A stretch of 64,000 nt of DNA. Origin: Cytobacillus kochii (GTDB lineage: Bacteria > Bacillota > Bacilli > Bacillales > Cytobacillaceae). Below the pieces are notes generated by a model. That model made no database searches. It was not told the origin of the DNA and saw nothing but the letters and a program-made list of their open reading frames with translations. The translations under genes were made by a program, and so were the position numbers. This document shows, one piece after another, positions 15,660 to 25,087 of this stretch. Location of the stretch: NCBI RefSeq assembly GCF_020171845.1, contig NZ_JAIVAM010000003.1, positions 1-64,000 of the forward strand, read 5' to 3'. Numbering within the stretch: position 1 is the first letter of the stretch; each line of letters starts with the position of its first letter.

Positions 15660-16451
15660 CTGGGAATTTAACTTATTCCAACCGCATCCCACAAGCTTTG
15701 CTTGATGAGCGTCGGAGCCGTATATAAGGGGAATGCCCATACTCATGGCTTTTTGTGCGACTGATGCCGGAGGATAACTTTCAAGACATAGCGGCTTAAT
15801 GAGCCCAGCAGCATTATAGTCCAGTTCGTAGTGCTTATCTTTAACAGCATTCAAAATATCACTAAGTTCCTTTTCAAATTCCTGTTCAACGGGAAATTTT
15901 TTTTGGAATTTTTTAACTAAAGTAATATGTCCAATTCTAGTTGGTTTATACTGACCAAGGTCGCTTAAGATGGACTTTTGAACTGTACGAAAATAATGTT
16001 GATATACGGCATCGATAGATCCATATTCATTAATCATTTCTTGGAAGACATCAGGACTGTAATCTAAACAATGATAACCAGTTTCTCCTTTTAGGAAATG
16101 AACAGACAAGATGGCGTCATCGATACTTGGGCCGATTTCATTCAAAAATGCCGTTATTTCGTCTTCATACCCTTCAATATAATCCACTTCTAGTCCGATA
16201 TGAATATTGAGTTCCTTTTTATATTGTTGTTTTAACCGCTCAACTTCATCTATATAATTGGCAATATCACCATTTTTCATTGCACTATCTTTGGCTGGTG
16301 CAGGATCAATAAAATGAGTGGGTAAAGGGGCATGCTCAGTAAAAGTGATATCAGTAAAGCCTTGCGCTATTGCTCTATTAATATAATGTTTCATTTGATC
16401 CTTTGTTCCATGAGGGCAATAAGGCGTATGAATATGACCATCTTTTTTCAC
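15645..16451 (-). CDS. hisJ: histidinol-phosphatase, PHP family
   Basis: A 268-residue PHP-domain phosphatase for the penultimate step of histidine synthesis. Metal ligands are evident: His6 and His8 in KDGHIHTPYC, Glu in FTEHAPLP, Glu in GLEVDYI, His in SVHFLKG, and the late DAHQAKLVG. Length and sequence match B. subtilis HisJ, which sits outside the his operon in the same place. The gene is transcribed alone, with AAAAAGGAGC before the ATG, and its 3' end overlaps that of refZ. Confidence 0.93.
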   Translation of the reverse strand: MKKDGHIHTPYCPHGTKDQMKHYINRAIAQGFTDITFTEHAPLPTHFIDPAPAKDSAMKNGDIANYIDEVERLKQQYKKELNIHIGLEVDYIEGYEDEITAFLNEIGPSIDDAILSVHFLKGETGYHCLDYSPDVFQEMINEYGSIDAVYQHYFRTVQKSILSDLGQYKPTRIGHITLVKKFQKKFPVEQEFEKELSDILNAVKDKHYELDYNAAGLIKPLCLESYPPASVAQKAMSMGIPLIYGSDAHQAKLVGCGWNKLNSQLQNI

Positions 16452-16758
16452 GTGAAAGCTCCTTTTTATAGCGAAATAATTGTTATTTAGTGCGATATAT
16501 GAGATAAATAAAAATAATCATTTATACGTGTAGATTTAACATTATTCGGTTATCTTTACAGGGAAATAGAAGTTTTAATGTCAATTTAAGATGTAAAAAG
16601 ATTGATTATACGAATTTTGTCCAATTATTTCTATAAAATCTTAAAATAATAGTCAAAAAATGTCGTTTACATGGTATCATAAAAGCATTGAAATGAACAA
16701 GAAAATGATTTATTTAAAGTATATATTTGGTTCGGTAACAGAACAGGGGGCTTTACAG

Positions 16759-18456
16759 ATGGGATATGTAATTGGTGTACTCATAGTTTTCATATGCATT
16801 TATTTTACAGGGTATTTTTTTAAGAAGAAATACTTCAAGGAAGTGGATCGACTAGAGACATGGAAGCTTGAAATTATGGATCGCCCTGTTTTGGATGAAT
16901 TATCGAAGGTGAAGGCACTAAATATGACAGGTCAAACGGAAAAATTATTTGAAAAATGGCGAAGTGCTTGGGACGAAATCGTCACATCACAGCTTCCTGA
17001 GGTTGAAACGACATTATTTGATGCGGAAGAATACATAGATAAATATCGGTTCAATAAAGCTAAGGAAAGCTTAAATAAAATTGAAGCAGAATTGAACCTA
17101 GTAGAGGAACAAATCGACCAGATTTTAATAGAGCTAAAAGAGTTAGTGGGAAGTGAAGAAAAGAACCGCCTCGAAATGGAAGCGTTAAAAGATACATATC
17201 GCAATTATAAAAAACGATTACTAACACAACGTCATGCCTTTGGCAAGCCGGGGGAACAACTCGAAAACAGGTTAGGTGAAATGCATAATGAATTCGAGTT
17301 ATTTACTCAAAAAACAAATGAAGGAAACTATCTTGAGGCAAGGGAAATCGTTCTCGCTTTAAATCAAAAGATGGAAGAAATGAACGATCATGTAGATCAA
17401 ATTCCTGTATTATTAGTTGAGGTAAATACTAAATTGCCTAATCAGTTAGCAGAATTAAAGGATGGATTTGAGGAGATGAAGGAGCAAGGTTATCTACTCG
17501 AACACCTCCAAGTAGAAAAGAATATAAGTGAAATAGAAGAAGAAGTTAAAAAAATAATTGGGTTAGTTGAAGAGGTAAACGTGAAAGCTGCTTCTGAACT
17601 CCAAGATGAAATTAAGGAACGAATTGATAGTTTATATGAACAGCTAGAAAAGGAAGTAATGGCGAAACATTTCGTTTCTAAAGAAGAAAGCAAGGCGAAA
17701 GATCTCTTGATTGATAGCAGTGAAAGACATATGGATTTAATAGAAGAAATGCGAATGATTTCCGATACATATCATGTACCAGACACGGAAAGTGATACAC
17801 AGGAAAGACTTCAGAAGCTATTAACTAATGCCATCAAAAGGTATGAAGTATTAGAAGATAAAATCAAGGAACAAAAAGTCCCTCATACAATTTTAAAAGA
17901 AGAATTGACAGCTGTAAAAGAAGAACTAGATATTATAAAAGAGGAACAAACTCGTTTTAGTGAAAAATTAGAAGCACTACGTAAAGACGAAATGGTAGCA
18001 AGGGAAAAAATTAATGATTTAAAAAAGCAGGTTAGTGACCTAGCTCGCTTAGTTTCAAAAAGTAATATTCCGGGGTTACCAGAAGAATATAAATTTGTAA
18101 TGAAAGAAGCAAACGATCAGATTAAAGAGGTTATCTTACGACTTGAAGAAAAGCCACTAAATATTTCATCTGTTAACGATTATATGGAAATCGCCTTTAT
18201 ATCAGTAGAGAAAGCAGTTGAATATACGGAGGATATGATAGAGACATATTCGTTAACTGAGAAAGTCATTCAGTATGGTAATAGATATCGTAGTCGTCAT
18301 CTAGGGTTAAAGGAAAAATTTACAAATGCTGAGCTTGCCTTTAGGAATTATGAATACAAAGCAGCGCTTGAACTGGCAGCAACCGCGATTGAAGAAGTTG
18401 AACCAGGAGCATTAGAGAAGATTAAGGATTGGATAAATGAAGAGGAAAAAAACTGA
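16759..18456 (+). CDS. ezrA: septation ring formation regulator EzrA
   Basis: A 565-residue protein from the ATG at 16759, eight bases after GGGGG; this start gives the family's usual N-terminus MGYVIGVLIVFICIYFTGYF, a single membrane anchor with a cytoplasmic coiled-coil body. Heptad-rich helices fill almost all of the rest, as in the spectrin-like EzrA arch. EzrA restrains Z-ring formation away from midcell and links FtsZ to penicillin-binding protein 1. The near C-terminal patch YRSRHLGLKEKFTNAELAFRNYEYKAAL includes the conserved QNR-like region. The TGA stop lies inside the terminator stem. Confidence 0.95.
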   Translation: MGYVIGVLIVFICIYFTGYFFKKKYFKEVDRLETWKLEIMDRPVLDELSKVKALNMTGQTEKLFEKWRSAWDEIVTSQLPEVETTLFDAEEYIDKYRFNKAKESLNKIEAELNLVEEQIDQILIELKELVGSEEKNRLEMEALKDTYRNYKKRLLTQRHAFGKPGEQLENRLGEMHNEFELFTQKTNEGNYLEAREIVLALNQKMEEMNDHVDQIPVLLVEVNTKLPNQLAELKDGFEEMKEQGYLLEHLQVEKNISEIEEEVKKIIGLVEEVNVKAASELQDEIKERIDSLYEQLEKEVMAKHFVSKEESKAKDLLIDSSERHMDLIEEMRMISDTYHVPDTESDTQERLQKLLTNAIKRYEVLEDKIKEQKVPHTILKEELTAVKEELDIIKEEQTRFSEKLEALRKDEMVAREKINDLKKQVSDLARLVSKSNIPGLPEEYKFVMKEANDQIKEVILRLEEKPLNISSVNDYMEIAFISVEKAVEYTEDMIETYSLTEKVIQYGNRYRSRHLGLKEKFTNAELAFRNYEYKAALELAATAIEEVEPGALEKIKDWINEEEKN

Positions 18457-18477
18457 TGTAGTTACATCAGTTTTTTT
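18448..18477 (+). terminator. terminator overlapping the ezrA stop codon
   Basis: AAAAACTGATGTA-GT-TACATCAG followed by seven T residues; the ezrA TGA (18454-18456) is part of the stem. Confidence 0.85.
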
Positions 18478-18588
18478 CGTTTGAATTCGCTTGCTATAGT
18501 TGTTTCATTCGGTTAATAAGTGATTTGCGACCTTAATTTAGTGCGACCGTCTGACCAAAAGCTCAAAAGAAATGAATAACATATAACA

Positions 18589-18618
18589 AAAAGCGAAGGC
18601 CCCTTTTCCTTCGCTTTT
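18589..18618 (-). terminator. terminator after brnQ
   Basis: AAAAGCGAAGG/CCTTCGCTTTT stem of 11 bp around a CCCCTTTT loop; reading leftward it ends in T residues. Confidence 0.8.
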
Positions 18619-18638
18619 CTTAGTGACTATTTCTTTTT

Positions 18639-19982
18639 TTAATCTTCTTGAGTTTGTAACTGTTCTTTCGGGTTTGTATTGAAAGCGATAATAAAACCAA
18701 CAATTGCACCAATGATAGCAGGTACAAGCCATCCAATACCTACACTAAATAACGGTAAGATAGAAAGTGTGTTATTTAGTCCTTCGCTTCCAAGACCAGC
18801 TGCATTTAATCCATCGATTATGCTAATTATTCCTGTTGGAATGAGCGCACAAATATAAACAATAGCTGCTCCTTTAAATACATTGTTTATTAGTGAGAGA
18901 AGAATAAGCACAATAGCTAATGGATAAAGGAATGTTAGCACTGGTACTGAGAAATTAATTAATTGTGTTAATCCGACATTTGCAATCGCCATACTAAAAA
19001 TGGAGAATATAATAACGAACTTTTTATATGAAATACTTGGTACAATTTTATTAAAGTAAGTTGCGCAAGATGAGGTTAATCCCACAGATGTTGTTAAACA
19101 AGCGAAAATGATCGCAAATCCGAGAATATAACCGCCTGCAGAACCAAATAAAAATTGTGCAGCTACTGATAATAACGCACCACCATTTGGTTGTACACCT
19201 AATGTACTTGGAGATGTAGAACCAATATAAGCAAGTGATACATAAATAATAGCTAGACCAGCTGCGGCAATAAGTCCAGCGGCGATACAAATTTTTGTAA
19301 TTGAAGCTTTTTTTGTAACACCAAAGCCTTTGATTGAACCGATAACGATAATACCAAATACTAGAGCGGCAATCGTATCCATTGTCAAGTACCCTTCAAT
19401 AAATCCTTTAAAGAAGGCACTATCTACATAAGCGCCTGTTGGAGCTTGAGGGTCTCCTATTGGTGAGATAATCGCTTTTATTACAATTACAGCTAGAATA
19501 ATTAATAGCAGTGGCGTTAGAATGTTACCGATTACATCTACAAGCTTACCTGGATTCATAGCTAATAAAGTCGTAAGCGCGAAGAAAACAATTGAGAATA
19601 TTAAAAGTGGCCAAATTGAATTGGCAGCGTTTTCAGATAAAAACGGCAATATCCCAATCTCATAAGAAACTGTTCCTGTACGAGGAATGGCAAATAGTGG
19701 ACCAATGACTAAATACATTACCACAGTAAAGATTAATCCATACAATGGGTGAACTCGGTTTGCCATTGTTTGTACATCACCAGATTTTGCAATGGCAATA
19801 ACAGCAATGAGTGGTAGTCCGACACCAGTAATTAGGAAACCAATAATTGCTACCCATACAGAAGTACCAGCTTCTTGTCCCAAAAATGGTGGAAATATCA
19901 TATTCCCTGCTCCGAAGAATAGAGCAAAGAGCATTAAACCTATTGAAAAGATTTGTTTGAACGAAAGTGTGTTATTATTCAT
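18639..19982 (-). CDS. brnQ: branched-chain amino acid carrier BrnQ/BraB
   Basis: A 447-residue LIVCS-family cation symporter for leucine, isoleucine and valine, with about 12 membrane segments. The N-terminus (FSIGLMLFALFFGAGNMIFPPFLGQEAG) is the family signature. It sits between ezrA and nifZ, as B. subtilis braB does. Regulation by CodY is common for these carriers, but I find only weak CodY-like matches upstream. A possible minus-strand promoter, TCGACA with TACTAT at 19 bp, lies about 55-85 bases before the start. Confidence 0.92.
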   Translation of the reverse strand: MNNNTLSFKQIFSIGLMLFALFFGAGNMIFPPFLGQEAGTSVWVAIIGFLITGVGLPLIAVIAIAKSGDVQTMANRVHPLYGLIFTVVMYLVIGPLFAIPRTGTVSYEIGILPFLSENAANSIWPLLIFSIVFFALTTLLAMNPGKLVDVIGNILTPLLLIILAVIVIKAIISPIGDPQAPTGAYVDSAFFKGFIEGYLTMDTIAALVFGIIVIGSIKGFGVTKKASITKICIAAGLIAAAGLAIIYVSLAYIGSTSPSTLGVQPNGGALLSVAAQFLFGSAGGYILGFAIIFACLTTSVGLTSSCATYFNKIVPSISYKKFVIIFSIFSMAIANVGLTQLINFSVPVLTFLYPLAIVLILLSLINNVFKGAAIVYICALIPTGIISIIDGLNAAGLGSEGLNNTLSILPLFSVGIGWLVPAIIGAIVGFIIAFNTNPKEQLQTQED

Positions 19983-20362
19983 ACAATTTACCCCCTAAGT
20001 CGCTCGTCAATAGTCACTATAAAATTTTCAACAGAAACTATAGTACCATGGTTTTGACGAAATGTGTCGAATTATAAAAATGTTGTAATTTTGGGTATAT
20101 TGAAATAACGGTGGCAAACTTTGAAAGGAATAGATTTTCGGAGTTTTTTTAAACCAATTATTTTCATTATAAATTAAAAACCCAAAATTATAAAGCAAAA
20201 CCTGTATTAATACACAAAATTTTTTTTGATTGTGTATCGTAATAATTTGTTTTTACAAAATAGTAAAATTACATTTCGTCTTTATACAAATAACATTTCT
20301 ATCTAAGCGAAAATTATGCTATGATTAAAAATTGCATAAGTGTTCTTCAAGGAGGAGCCGTA
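19983..20362. other. divergent intergenic region brnQ/nifZ
   Basis: 380 very AT-rich bases between divergent genes. I see GGAGGAG for nifZ, GGGGG for brnQ, and only weak promoter-like matches; no riboswitch or T-box signature is visible. Confidence 0.5.
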
Positions 20363-21505
20363 ATGATTTATCTAGATAATAGTGCAACTACTCAACCATA
20401 TAAAGAAGTAATTGATGCGTTTGTAAAAGTTTCTTCTACCTTTTTTGGTAATCCATCATCCCTCCATGGAGTTGGTGAGAAAGCTGAAAAACTATTGCAA
20501 CAAGCGAGGAGACAGATAGCACAATTGCTTAAAGTAAAAGAAAAAGAATTACTGTTTACTTCAGGTGGTACGGAAGGTAATAATATGGCAATTAAAGGAA
20601 TTGCTAAACAATATCAGCATCGTGGCAATCATTTAATTACAACAACCATTGAACACCCTTCTGTTATTGAGACAATGAAGCAGTTAGAAAAAGACGGATT
20701 TGAAGTGACCTATCTACCTGTAGATGGGGATGGAAGAATTTCTCTAGATGATTTACAAGTAGCTATAAAGGAAGAAACGATTCTTGTCTCTGTTATGCAT
20801 GTCAATAATGAAATAGGGACCATTCAACCAATTAAAGCTATTGGAACTTTATTAAAAGAATATCCTAAGGTTTTCTTTCATGTCGATGCTGTTCAATCAG
20901 TAGGCAAAGTCCCACTTGAGTTATATGAATTTGGTATTGATGCTTGTACAATGTCAAGCCATAAATTTCATGGCCTAAAGGGTTCGGGTATTTTATATTT
21001 ACGACAAGGAGTATCCTTAACGCCCCTTCTTGCAGGTGGTAACCAAGAAAGTGAATTAAGGAGCGGCACAGAAAATACAGGTGGAATTGTCGCGATGGCT
21101 AAAGCGTTGAGGATGACAAATGATTATTTCAACTCTAGCTCTAAACTTTCTCATTTAATGAATGAAATTAGAATAGCATTAAGTGAAATAGAAGATGTCA
21201 TTATCCATACGCCAATAAAAGAGACAGCTCCACATATTCTTAATTTCTCTGTTAAAGGCTTTAAGTCAGAGGTTTTTGTTCATGCCTTAGAAGAGAATGA
21301 TATTTATATTTCTACCACGAGTGCTTGTTCATCTAAACATGCTCAAGCGAGTAGTACATTACTTGCTATGGGTATAAAAGAAGAAATTGCCTTGAGTGCC
21401 GTTAGAGTGAGTTTAAGTTATCATACAACGGCTGATGAGGTAGAAAAGTTTATTCATGAAGTGAAAAACACTATATTTCAACTGAGAAAGGTAATGAAAG
21501 CTTAA
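20363..21505 (+). CDS. nifZ: cysteine desulfurase NifZ (IscS-like)
   Basis: A 380-residue PLP enzyme that takes sulfur from cysteine and passes it on as persulfide. The ATG at 20363 follows AAGGAGGAG. Lys201 in SSHKFHG holds PLP; Cys322 in TTSACSSKH is the persulfide nucleophile on the mobile loop. The stop codon shares its last base with the ATG of thiI. In B. subtilis the same pair (nifZ-thiI) makes 4-thiouridine in tRNA, NifZ being the dedicated sulfur donor of ThiI. Confidence 0.93.
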   Translation: MIYLDNSATTQPYKEVIDAFVKVSSTFFGNPSSLHGVGEKAEKLLQQARRQIAQLLKVKEKELLFTSGGTEGNNMAIKGIAKQYQHRGNHLITTTIEHPSVIETMKQLEKDGFEVTYLPVDGDGRISLDDLQVAIKEETILVSVMHVNNEIGTIQPIKAIGTLLKEYPKVFFHVDAVQSVGKVPLELYEFGIDACTMSSHKFHGLKGSGILYLRQGVSLTPLLAGGNQESELRSGTENTGGIVAMAKALRMTNDYFNSSSKLSHLMNEIRIALSEIEDVIIHTPIKETAPHILNFSVKGFKSEVFVHALEENDIYISTTSACSSKHAQASSTLLAMGIKEEIALSAVRVSLSYHTTADEVEKFIHEVKNTIFQLRKVMKA

Positions 21506-22710
21506 TGAAATACGATAGAATATTAATTCGTTATGGAGAAATTTCAACTAAAGGAAGAAATCGTAAGAATTTTATAGATAAATTAAGAAAAAGCGTAAAG
21601 AGAGTCCTACATGATTTTCCTGAAATCAAGGTCGAGGGGCAAAGAGATCGCATGTTTGTTCTGCTTAATGACCAACCACATGAAGAGATTATTGAGAGAT
21701 TAAAGGGTGTCTTTGGTATCCAGTCTTTTAGTCCGGTTTTGAAGGTGGAAAAAGATTTAGATACAATGAAGGAAAAGGCATTACAATTAATTCAAAAGGT
21801 TTATCAAGAAGGCGATACGTTTAAAATCACAGCGAAAAGAGCAGATAAAAGTTTTGCATTAGATACGTTTGGTATTAACCAAGCATTTGGTGCACATATT
21901 TTAACAAATATGCCTTCTATCTCAGTTGATGTGAAAAAACCAAGTATAAACTTAGTCATTGAAGTGAGAAAAGAAGCAAGCTATATTTCATGTGAGAATA
22001 TTAAAGGAGCTGTTGGCTTACCAGCTGGTTCAAGTGGGAAAGGTATGCTCATGTTATCTGGTGGGATTGATAGCCCTGTTGCAGGATATTTATCCATGAA
22101 AAGAGGAATTGAAGTCGAGGCTGTTCATTTTTATAGCCCTCCATTTACAAGTGAAAGATCAAAACAAAAAGTCATTGATCTAGCGGAAAAGCTTTCTCGA
22201 ATTAATGGTGGCGTGGCGCTTCATATTGTTCCTTTTACTGAAATACAACAGCTGATACAGAAACAAATTCCTGATAACTATACAATGACAACGACAAGAA
22301 GGTTAATGCTTAGAATAACAGACGCGCTTCGAGAAAAATATCAAGGATTATCCATTATTACTGGTGAGAGTCTTGGGCAAGTTGCCAGTCAGACGATGGA
22401 AAGTATGTATGCTATTAATGAGGTGGTTAGCACACCCATTTTAAGACCTCTGATTATGATGGATAAAGCGGATATAATCGATATAGCCCAAACTATTGAT
22501 ACGCATGATATTTCTATTCGTCCATTTGAGGATTGTTGTACTGTATTTGTACCTTCTTCACCTAAAACGAAGCCGAAGCTTGAAAAGGTTCAACATTTTG
22601 AAAGCTATACAGACTTCGAGCCGTATATTCAAAAAGCGGTTGAAAATACCGAAAAACTTGTTATTATGCCGAATTCAAACATAGAAAAAGAGATGGAAGA
22701 TCTTTTTTAA
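21505..22710 (+). CDS. thiI: tRNA 4-thiouridine synthase ThiI
   Basis: A 401-residue enzyme with an N-terminal ferredoxin-like/THUMP region (to about 165), which binds tRNA, and a PP-loop pyrophosphatase domain with SGGIDS at 185-190. It adenylates U8 of tRNA and receives sulfur from the adjacent desulfurase. The C-terminal rhodanese domain of E. coli ThiI is absent, as is normal in Bacillus; the Cys pair in FEDCCTVF lies in the catalytic domain. It may also feed thiazole synthesis. The TAATG overlap with nifZ implies coupled translation. Confidence 0.95.
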   Translation: MKYDRILIRYGEISTKGRNRKNFIDKLRKSVKRVLHDFPEIKVEGQRDRMFVLLNDQPHEEIIERLKGVFGIQSFSPVLKVEKDLDTMKEKALQLIQKVYQEGDTFKITAKRADKSFALDTFGINQAFGAHILTNMPSISVDVKKPSINLVIEVRKEASYISCENIKGAVGLPAGSSGKGMLMLSGGIDSPVAGYLSMKRGIEVEAVHFYSPPFTSERSKQKVIDLAEKLSRINGGVALHIVPFTEIQQLIQKQIPDNYTMTTTRRLMLRITDALREKYQGLSIITGESLGQVASQTMESMYAINEVVSTPILRPLIMMDKADIIDIAQTIDTHDISIRPFEDCCTVFVPSSPKTKPKLEKVQHFESYTDFEPYIQKAVENTEKLVIMPNSNIEKEMEDLF

Positions 22711-22774
22711 ACGGTCTTTATTACAAAAAGATTACAAAAGGAAATATAAATGCAACAATTACCAAATATTTATT

Positions 22775-22804
22775 GCATAGTGCCATGTGATTCTACACAT
22801 TCTA
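22775..22804 (+). promoter_or_regulatory. sigma-G promoter of the SASP gene
   Basis: GCATA (22775-22779), exactly 18 bp, then CATTCTA (22798-22804). This agrees with the forespore consensus GNATR-N18-CATNNTA at every fixed position. Confidence 0.85.
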
Positions 22805-22827
22805 TACTCACAAGGAGGTGAAATCAC

Positions 22828-23028
22828 ATGGCAAACAACAGCTCAAATAATCTTGTAGTACCTGGTGTACAACAAGCTCTTGATCAAATGAAATACGAAA
22901 TCGCAACTGAATTTGGTGTAAACCTTGGTGGAGAAACTACTTCTCGTGCTAACGGTTCAGTTGGTGGAGAAATCACTAAACGTTTAGTTCAAATGGCTGA
23001 ACAACAATTAGGTGGTTACCAAAAATAA
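22828..23028 (+). CDS. sspA: alpha/beta-type small acid-soluble spore protein
   Basis: A 66-residue SASP. Family signatures are the N-terminal [23 protein letters not shown], which includes the GPR protease site around YEIATEFG, and the C-terminal [18 protein letters not shown]. These proteins coat forespore DNA, shift it towards A-form and give UV resistance; they are degraded at germination to supply amino acids. The gene has AAGGAGGTG, a perfect sigma-G promoter, its own terminator, and the same place after thiI as in B. subtilis. The paralogue letter is by synteny only. Confidence 0.95.
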   Translation: MANNSSNNLVVPGVQQALDQMKYEIATEFGVNLGGETTSRANGSVGGEITKRLVQMAEQQLGGYQK

Positions 23029-23045
23029 TTTAATATGATGGCTAC

Positions 23046-23077
23046 AAAAGGGCGGAGTAATCACTTCGCCCTTTTTA
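23046..23077. terminator. terminator between the SASP gene and lysR
   Basis: AAAAGGGCGGAGT-AATC-ACTTCGCCCTTTT with one G-T pair and a T tract; works in both directions. Confidence 0.85.
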
Positions 23078-23080
23078 TAT

Positions 23081-23965
23081 TTAAAAAACTTCAAATTGAC
23101 GTATTTTGCTTAAAAGTTTTTGAATGGCAGGCGTCATTGATCTGTCTTTCAAATAAGCAAGGTAAACAGTTCTATTAAGAAAAATAGAAGTGATTGGCAA
23201 GCCAATAATATGAGGTGTAGGATTATAATCTAAATAGCTTTTAGGCAAAATAGTCACGCCTAAACCTTCTTCAACCATTTTACAAGCAGTTTCTAAGCGC
23301 TCGATTTCATATTCAATTTTTGGATAAAGCTGTTCCTTCATAAAAGCTTGCAACACATCTCCTCTCGTTTGGAACCCCTCACGGCTAATTATAAAAGCCT
23401 GATTAGCAATATCAGTGAGCTCTACAGAAGTTTTACGAGCAAGTGGGTGTGTTTCGTAAACTGCTAACATAAAAGGCTCATGATAAAGCGGGTGTGAAGT
23501 AATTAATTGATTATGCATAGGCTGATTGGTAATCGTAAAATGAACATCGCCTTCCAATATGGAAGAAATAACTTCTTTTTGGCCAAGTACTTCATTGAAT
23601 TGAAAGTGTATATCAGGATAGGTATTTTTAAATGCCTTTATGACTTTGAATAGCCAAAACTTGGCAGATTCAATTATGCCTATATTAATATGACCATCAC
23701 CGGTTTCGGCCATCTCTGCAACTTCTAGTTGGAAATGTTCGAATTGTCTTACTATATGTAGAGCTCTTTGATAAAAAACCTCTCCGATATCTGTCAAATA
23801 AATGCTTCTTGTATCTCGTTTAAATAGCTCCATCTTTAAATCATTTTCCAATTTCATAATGGCATTACTTAATGATGGCTGTGATATATGTAAAATTTGT
23901 GCTGCCTTAGAAAAACTCTGTTCATCAGCTACCGTAATAAAATACTTTAATTTCCTTATTTCCAT
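23081..23965 (-). CDS. LysR-family transcriptional regulator
   Basis: A 294-residue LysR-type regulator: N-terminal winged helix (MEIRKLKYFITVADEQSFSK, then ISQPSLSNAI) and a periplasmic-binding-protein-like effector domain from about residue 90. AGGTG precedes the ATG. It is divergent from hutG-gltS, with a LysR-type dyad between them, so it most likely regulates that pair and itself. The effector is unknown; glutamate, histidine-pathway intermediates or a related compound are reasonable by context. Confidence 0.85.
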   Translation of the reverse strand: MEIRKLKYFITVADEQSFSKAAQILHISQPSLSNAIMKLENDLKMELFKRDTRSIYLTDIGEVFYQRALHIVRQFEHFQLEVAEMAETGDGHINIGIIESAKFWLFKVIKAFKNTYPDIHFQFNEVLGQKEVISSILEGDVHFTITNQPMHNQLITSHPLYHEPFMLAVYETHPLARKTSVELTDIANQAFIISREGFQTRGDVLQAFMKEQLYPKIEYEIERLETACKMVEEGLGVTILPKSYLDYNPTPHIIGLPITSIFLNRTVYLAYLKDRSMTPAIQKLLSKIRQFEVF

Positions 23966-23978
23966 TTTTTCACCTGCT

Positions 23979-23995
23979 TATAGTTAAAAGCTATA
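23979..23995. promoter_or_regulatory. LysR-type operator dyad
   Basis: TATAG-TTAAAAG-CTATA, a T-N11-A dyad typical of LysR binding, 14 bases from the lysR start and about 125 bases from that of hutG. Confidence 0.5.
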
Positions 23996-24118
23996 GATAT
24001 ATATATATTTGGTATTGGTCATTATAGCATAACTCTTTATATACTTTTTTTATACGAAACGTTTTAAATGAATCTAATCAAAAAGTTCAGAAATTTAATA
24101 AAAATGAGGGAGTTCGCA

Positions 24119-25087
24119 ATGTACAGTCAAGGAAGGAAAGATCAATGGATAGGTAGAATAGACTCTTTAGAAGATCGAAAGAGTTTTAGATACCATCAGG
24201 TTATTAAAATGGAAAACCTTCTCACGCCGAGTGGTAAAACGCAAATATCTAGCTTTGGAATTATAGGCTTTGAAAGTGAAGAAGGAGTAAGAAGAAACAA
24301 CGGTAGACTAGGAGCGAAAGAGGGACCAAATGCCATAAAAAAAGCAGTTGCTAAATTACCTTTTCCATATGATGTTGATACCAATATTTATGATTTTGGT
24401 AATGTGGCTTGTGATAGTGAGCAGTTGGAAGAAGCACAAGTAGAATTAGGGGATTTTGTTAGCATAATTCTTAATAAAAAATCTACACCTATCATATTAG
24501 GCGGTGGTCATGAGACACTTTACGGTCATTATTTAGGTGTTAGGAAGTCGATAGGTAAACAAAAGAAACTAGGTATCATTAATATTGACGCACATTTTGA
24601 TTTGCGATCATATGATGAAGCGCCGTCATCGGGTACGATGTTTAAACAAATATTAGATCAAGACGAAAATGCAAATTATTTATGCCTTGGTATACAAAAA
24701 CAAGGGAATACTGCTTCTCTTTTCGAGACTGCCTCCAAACTGGGTGTAACCTATATTTTAGAAGAAACCATTCATGCGGAAGGTTTAAATCAAACAAAAC
24801 AAGTAATAAATAATTTTATTAAAGAATGTGATGTGTGCTTGTTAACACTGTGCATGGATGCAGTTAATTCTGCCTACGCACCAGGTGTAAGTGCACCATC
24901 TCCATTTGGCTTAACTCCATTTGAGGTAAGGGAACTCGTTCGATTGGTTACAAATAATGATAAGACGATTTCGTTTGATATATCCGAAGTTAATCCTTCA
25001 TTAGACAGAGATGGACAAACAGCAGCAGTTGCAGCTCAATTAGTGAGTGAAGCAATCAGCGCATTTCACAGGAGGACAAAGAGATGA
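24119..25087 (+). CDS. hutG: formimidoylglutamase-like ureohydrolase
   Basis: Arginase/agmatinase-superfamily protein of 322 residues from the ATG at 24119, six bases after GAGGGAG; an upstream ATG at 24068 lacks a site. Binuclear-manganese motifs are present: GGGHE, NIDAHFDLR, and a late CMDAVNSAYAPGVSAPSPFG. In the last, the usual D-x-D is D-A-V, and this looks like the HutG subgroup rather than arginase. HutG releases formamide from N-formimidoyl-glutamate, giving glutamate. No hutH, hutU or hutI is nearby, so another guanidino/formimino substrate is possible. The stop overlaps the gltS start. Confidence 0.8.
   Translation: MYSQGRKDQWIGRIDSLEDRKSFRYHQVIKMENLLTPSGKTQISSFGIIGFESEEGVRRNNGRLGAKEGPNAIKKAVAKLPFPYDVDTNIYDFGNVACDSEQLEEAQVELGDFVSIILNKKSTPIILGGGHETLYGHYLGVRKSIGKQKKLGIINIDAHFDLRSYDEAPSSGTMFKQILDQDENANYLCLGIQKQGNTASLFETASKLGVTYILEETIHAEGLNQTKQVINNFIKECDVCLLTLCMDAVNSAYAPGVSAPSPFGLTPFEVRELVRLVTNNDKTISFDISEVNPSLDRDGQTAAVAAQLVSEAISAFHRRTKR

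Noticed and set aside
20130-20160. CodY-like box before brnQ
   Set aside because: Same weak level of match (10 of 15); biologically plausible but not supported by sequence alone.
24051-24067. cre-like GAAACGTTTTAAA before hutG
   Set aside because: It lacks the TG at the left and the C at the right of the consensus.
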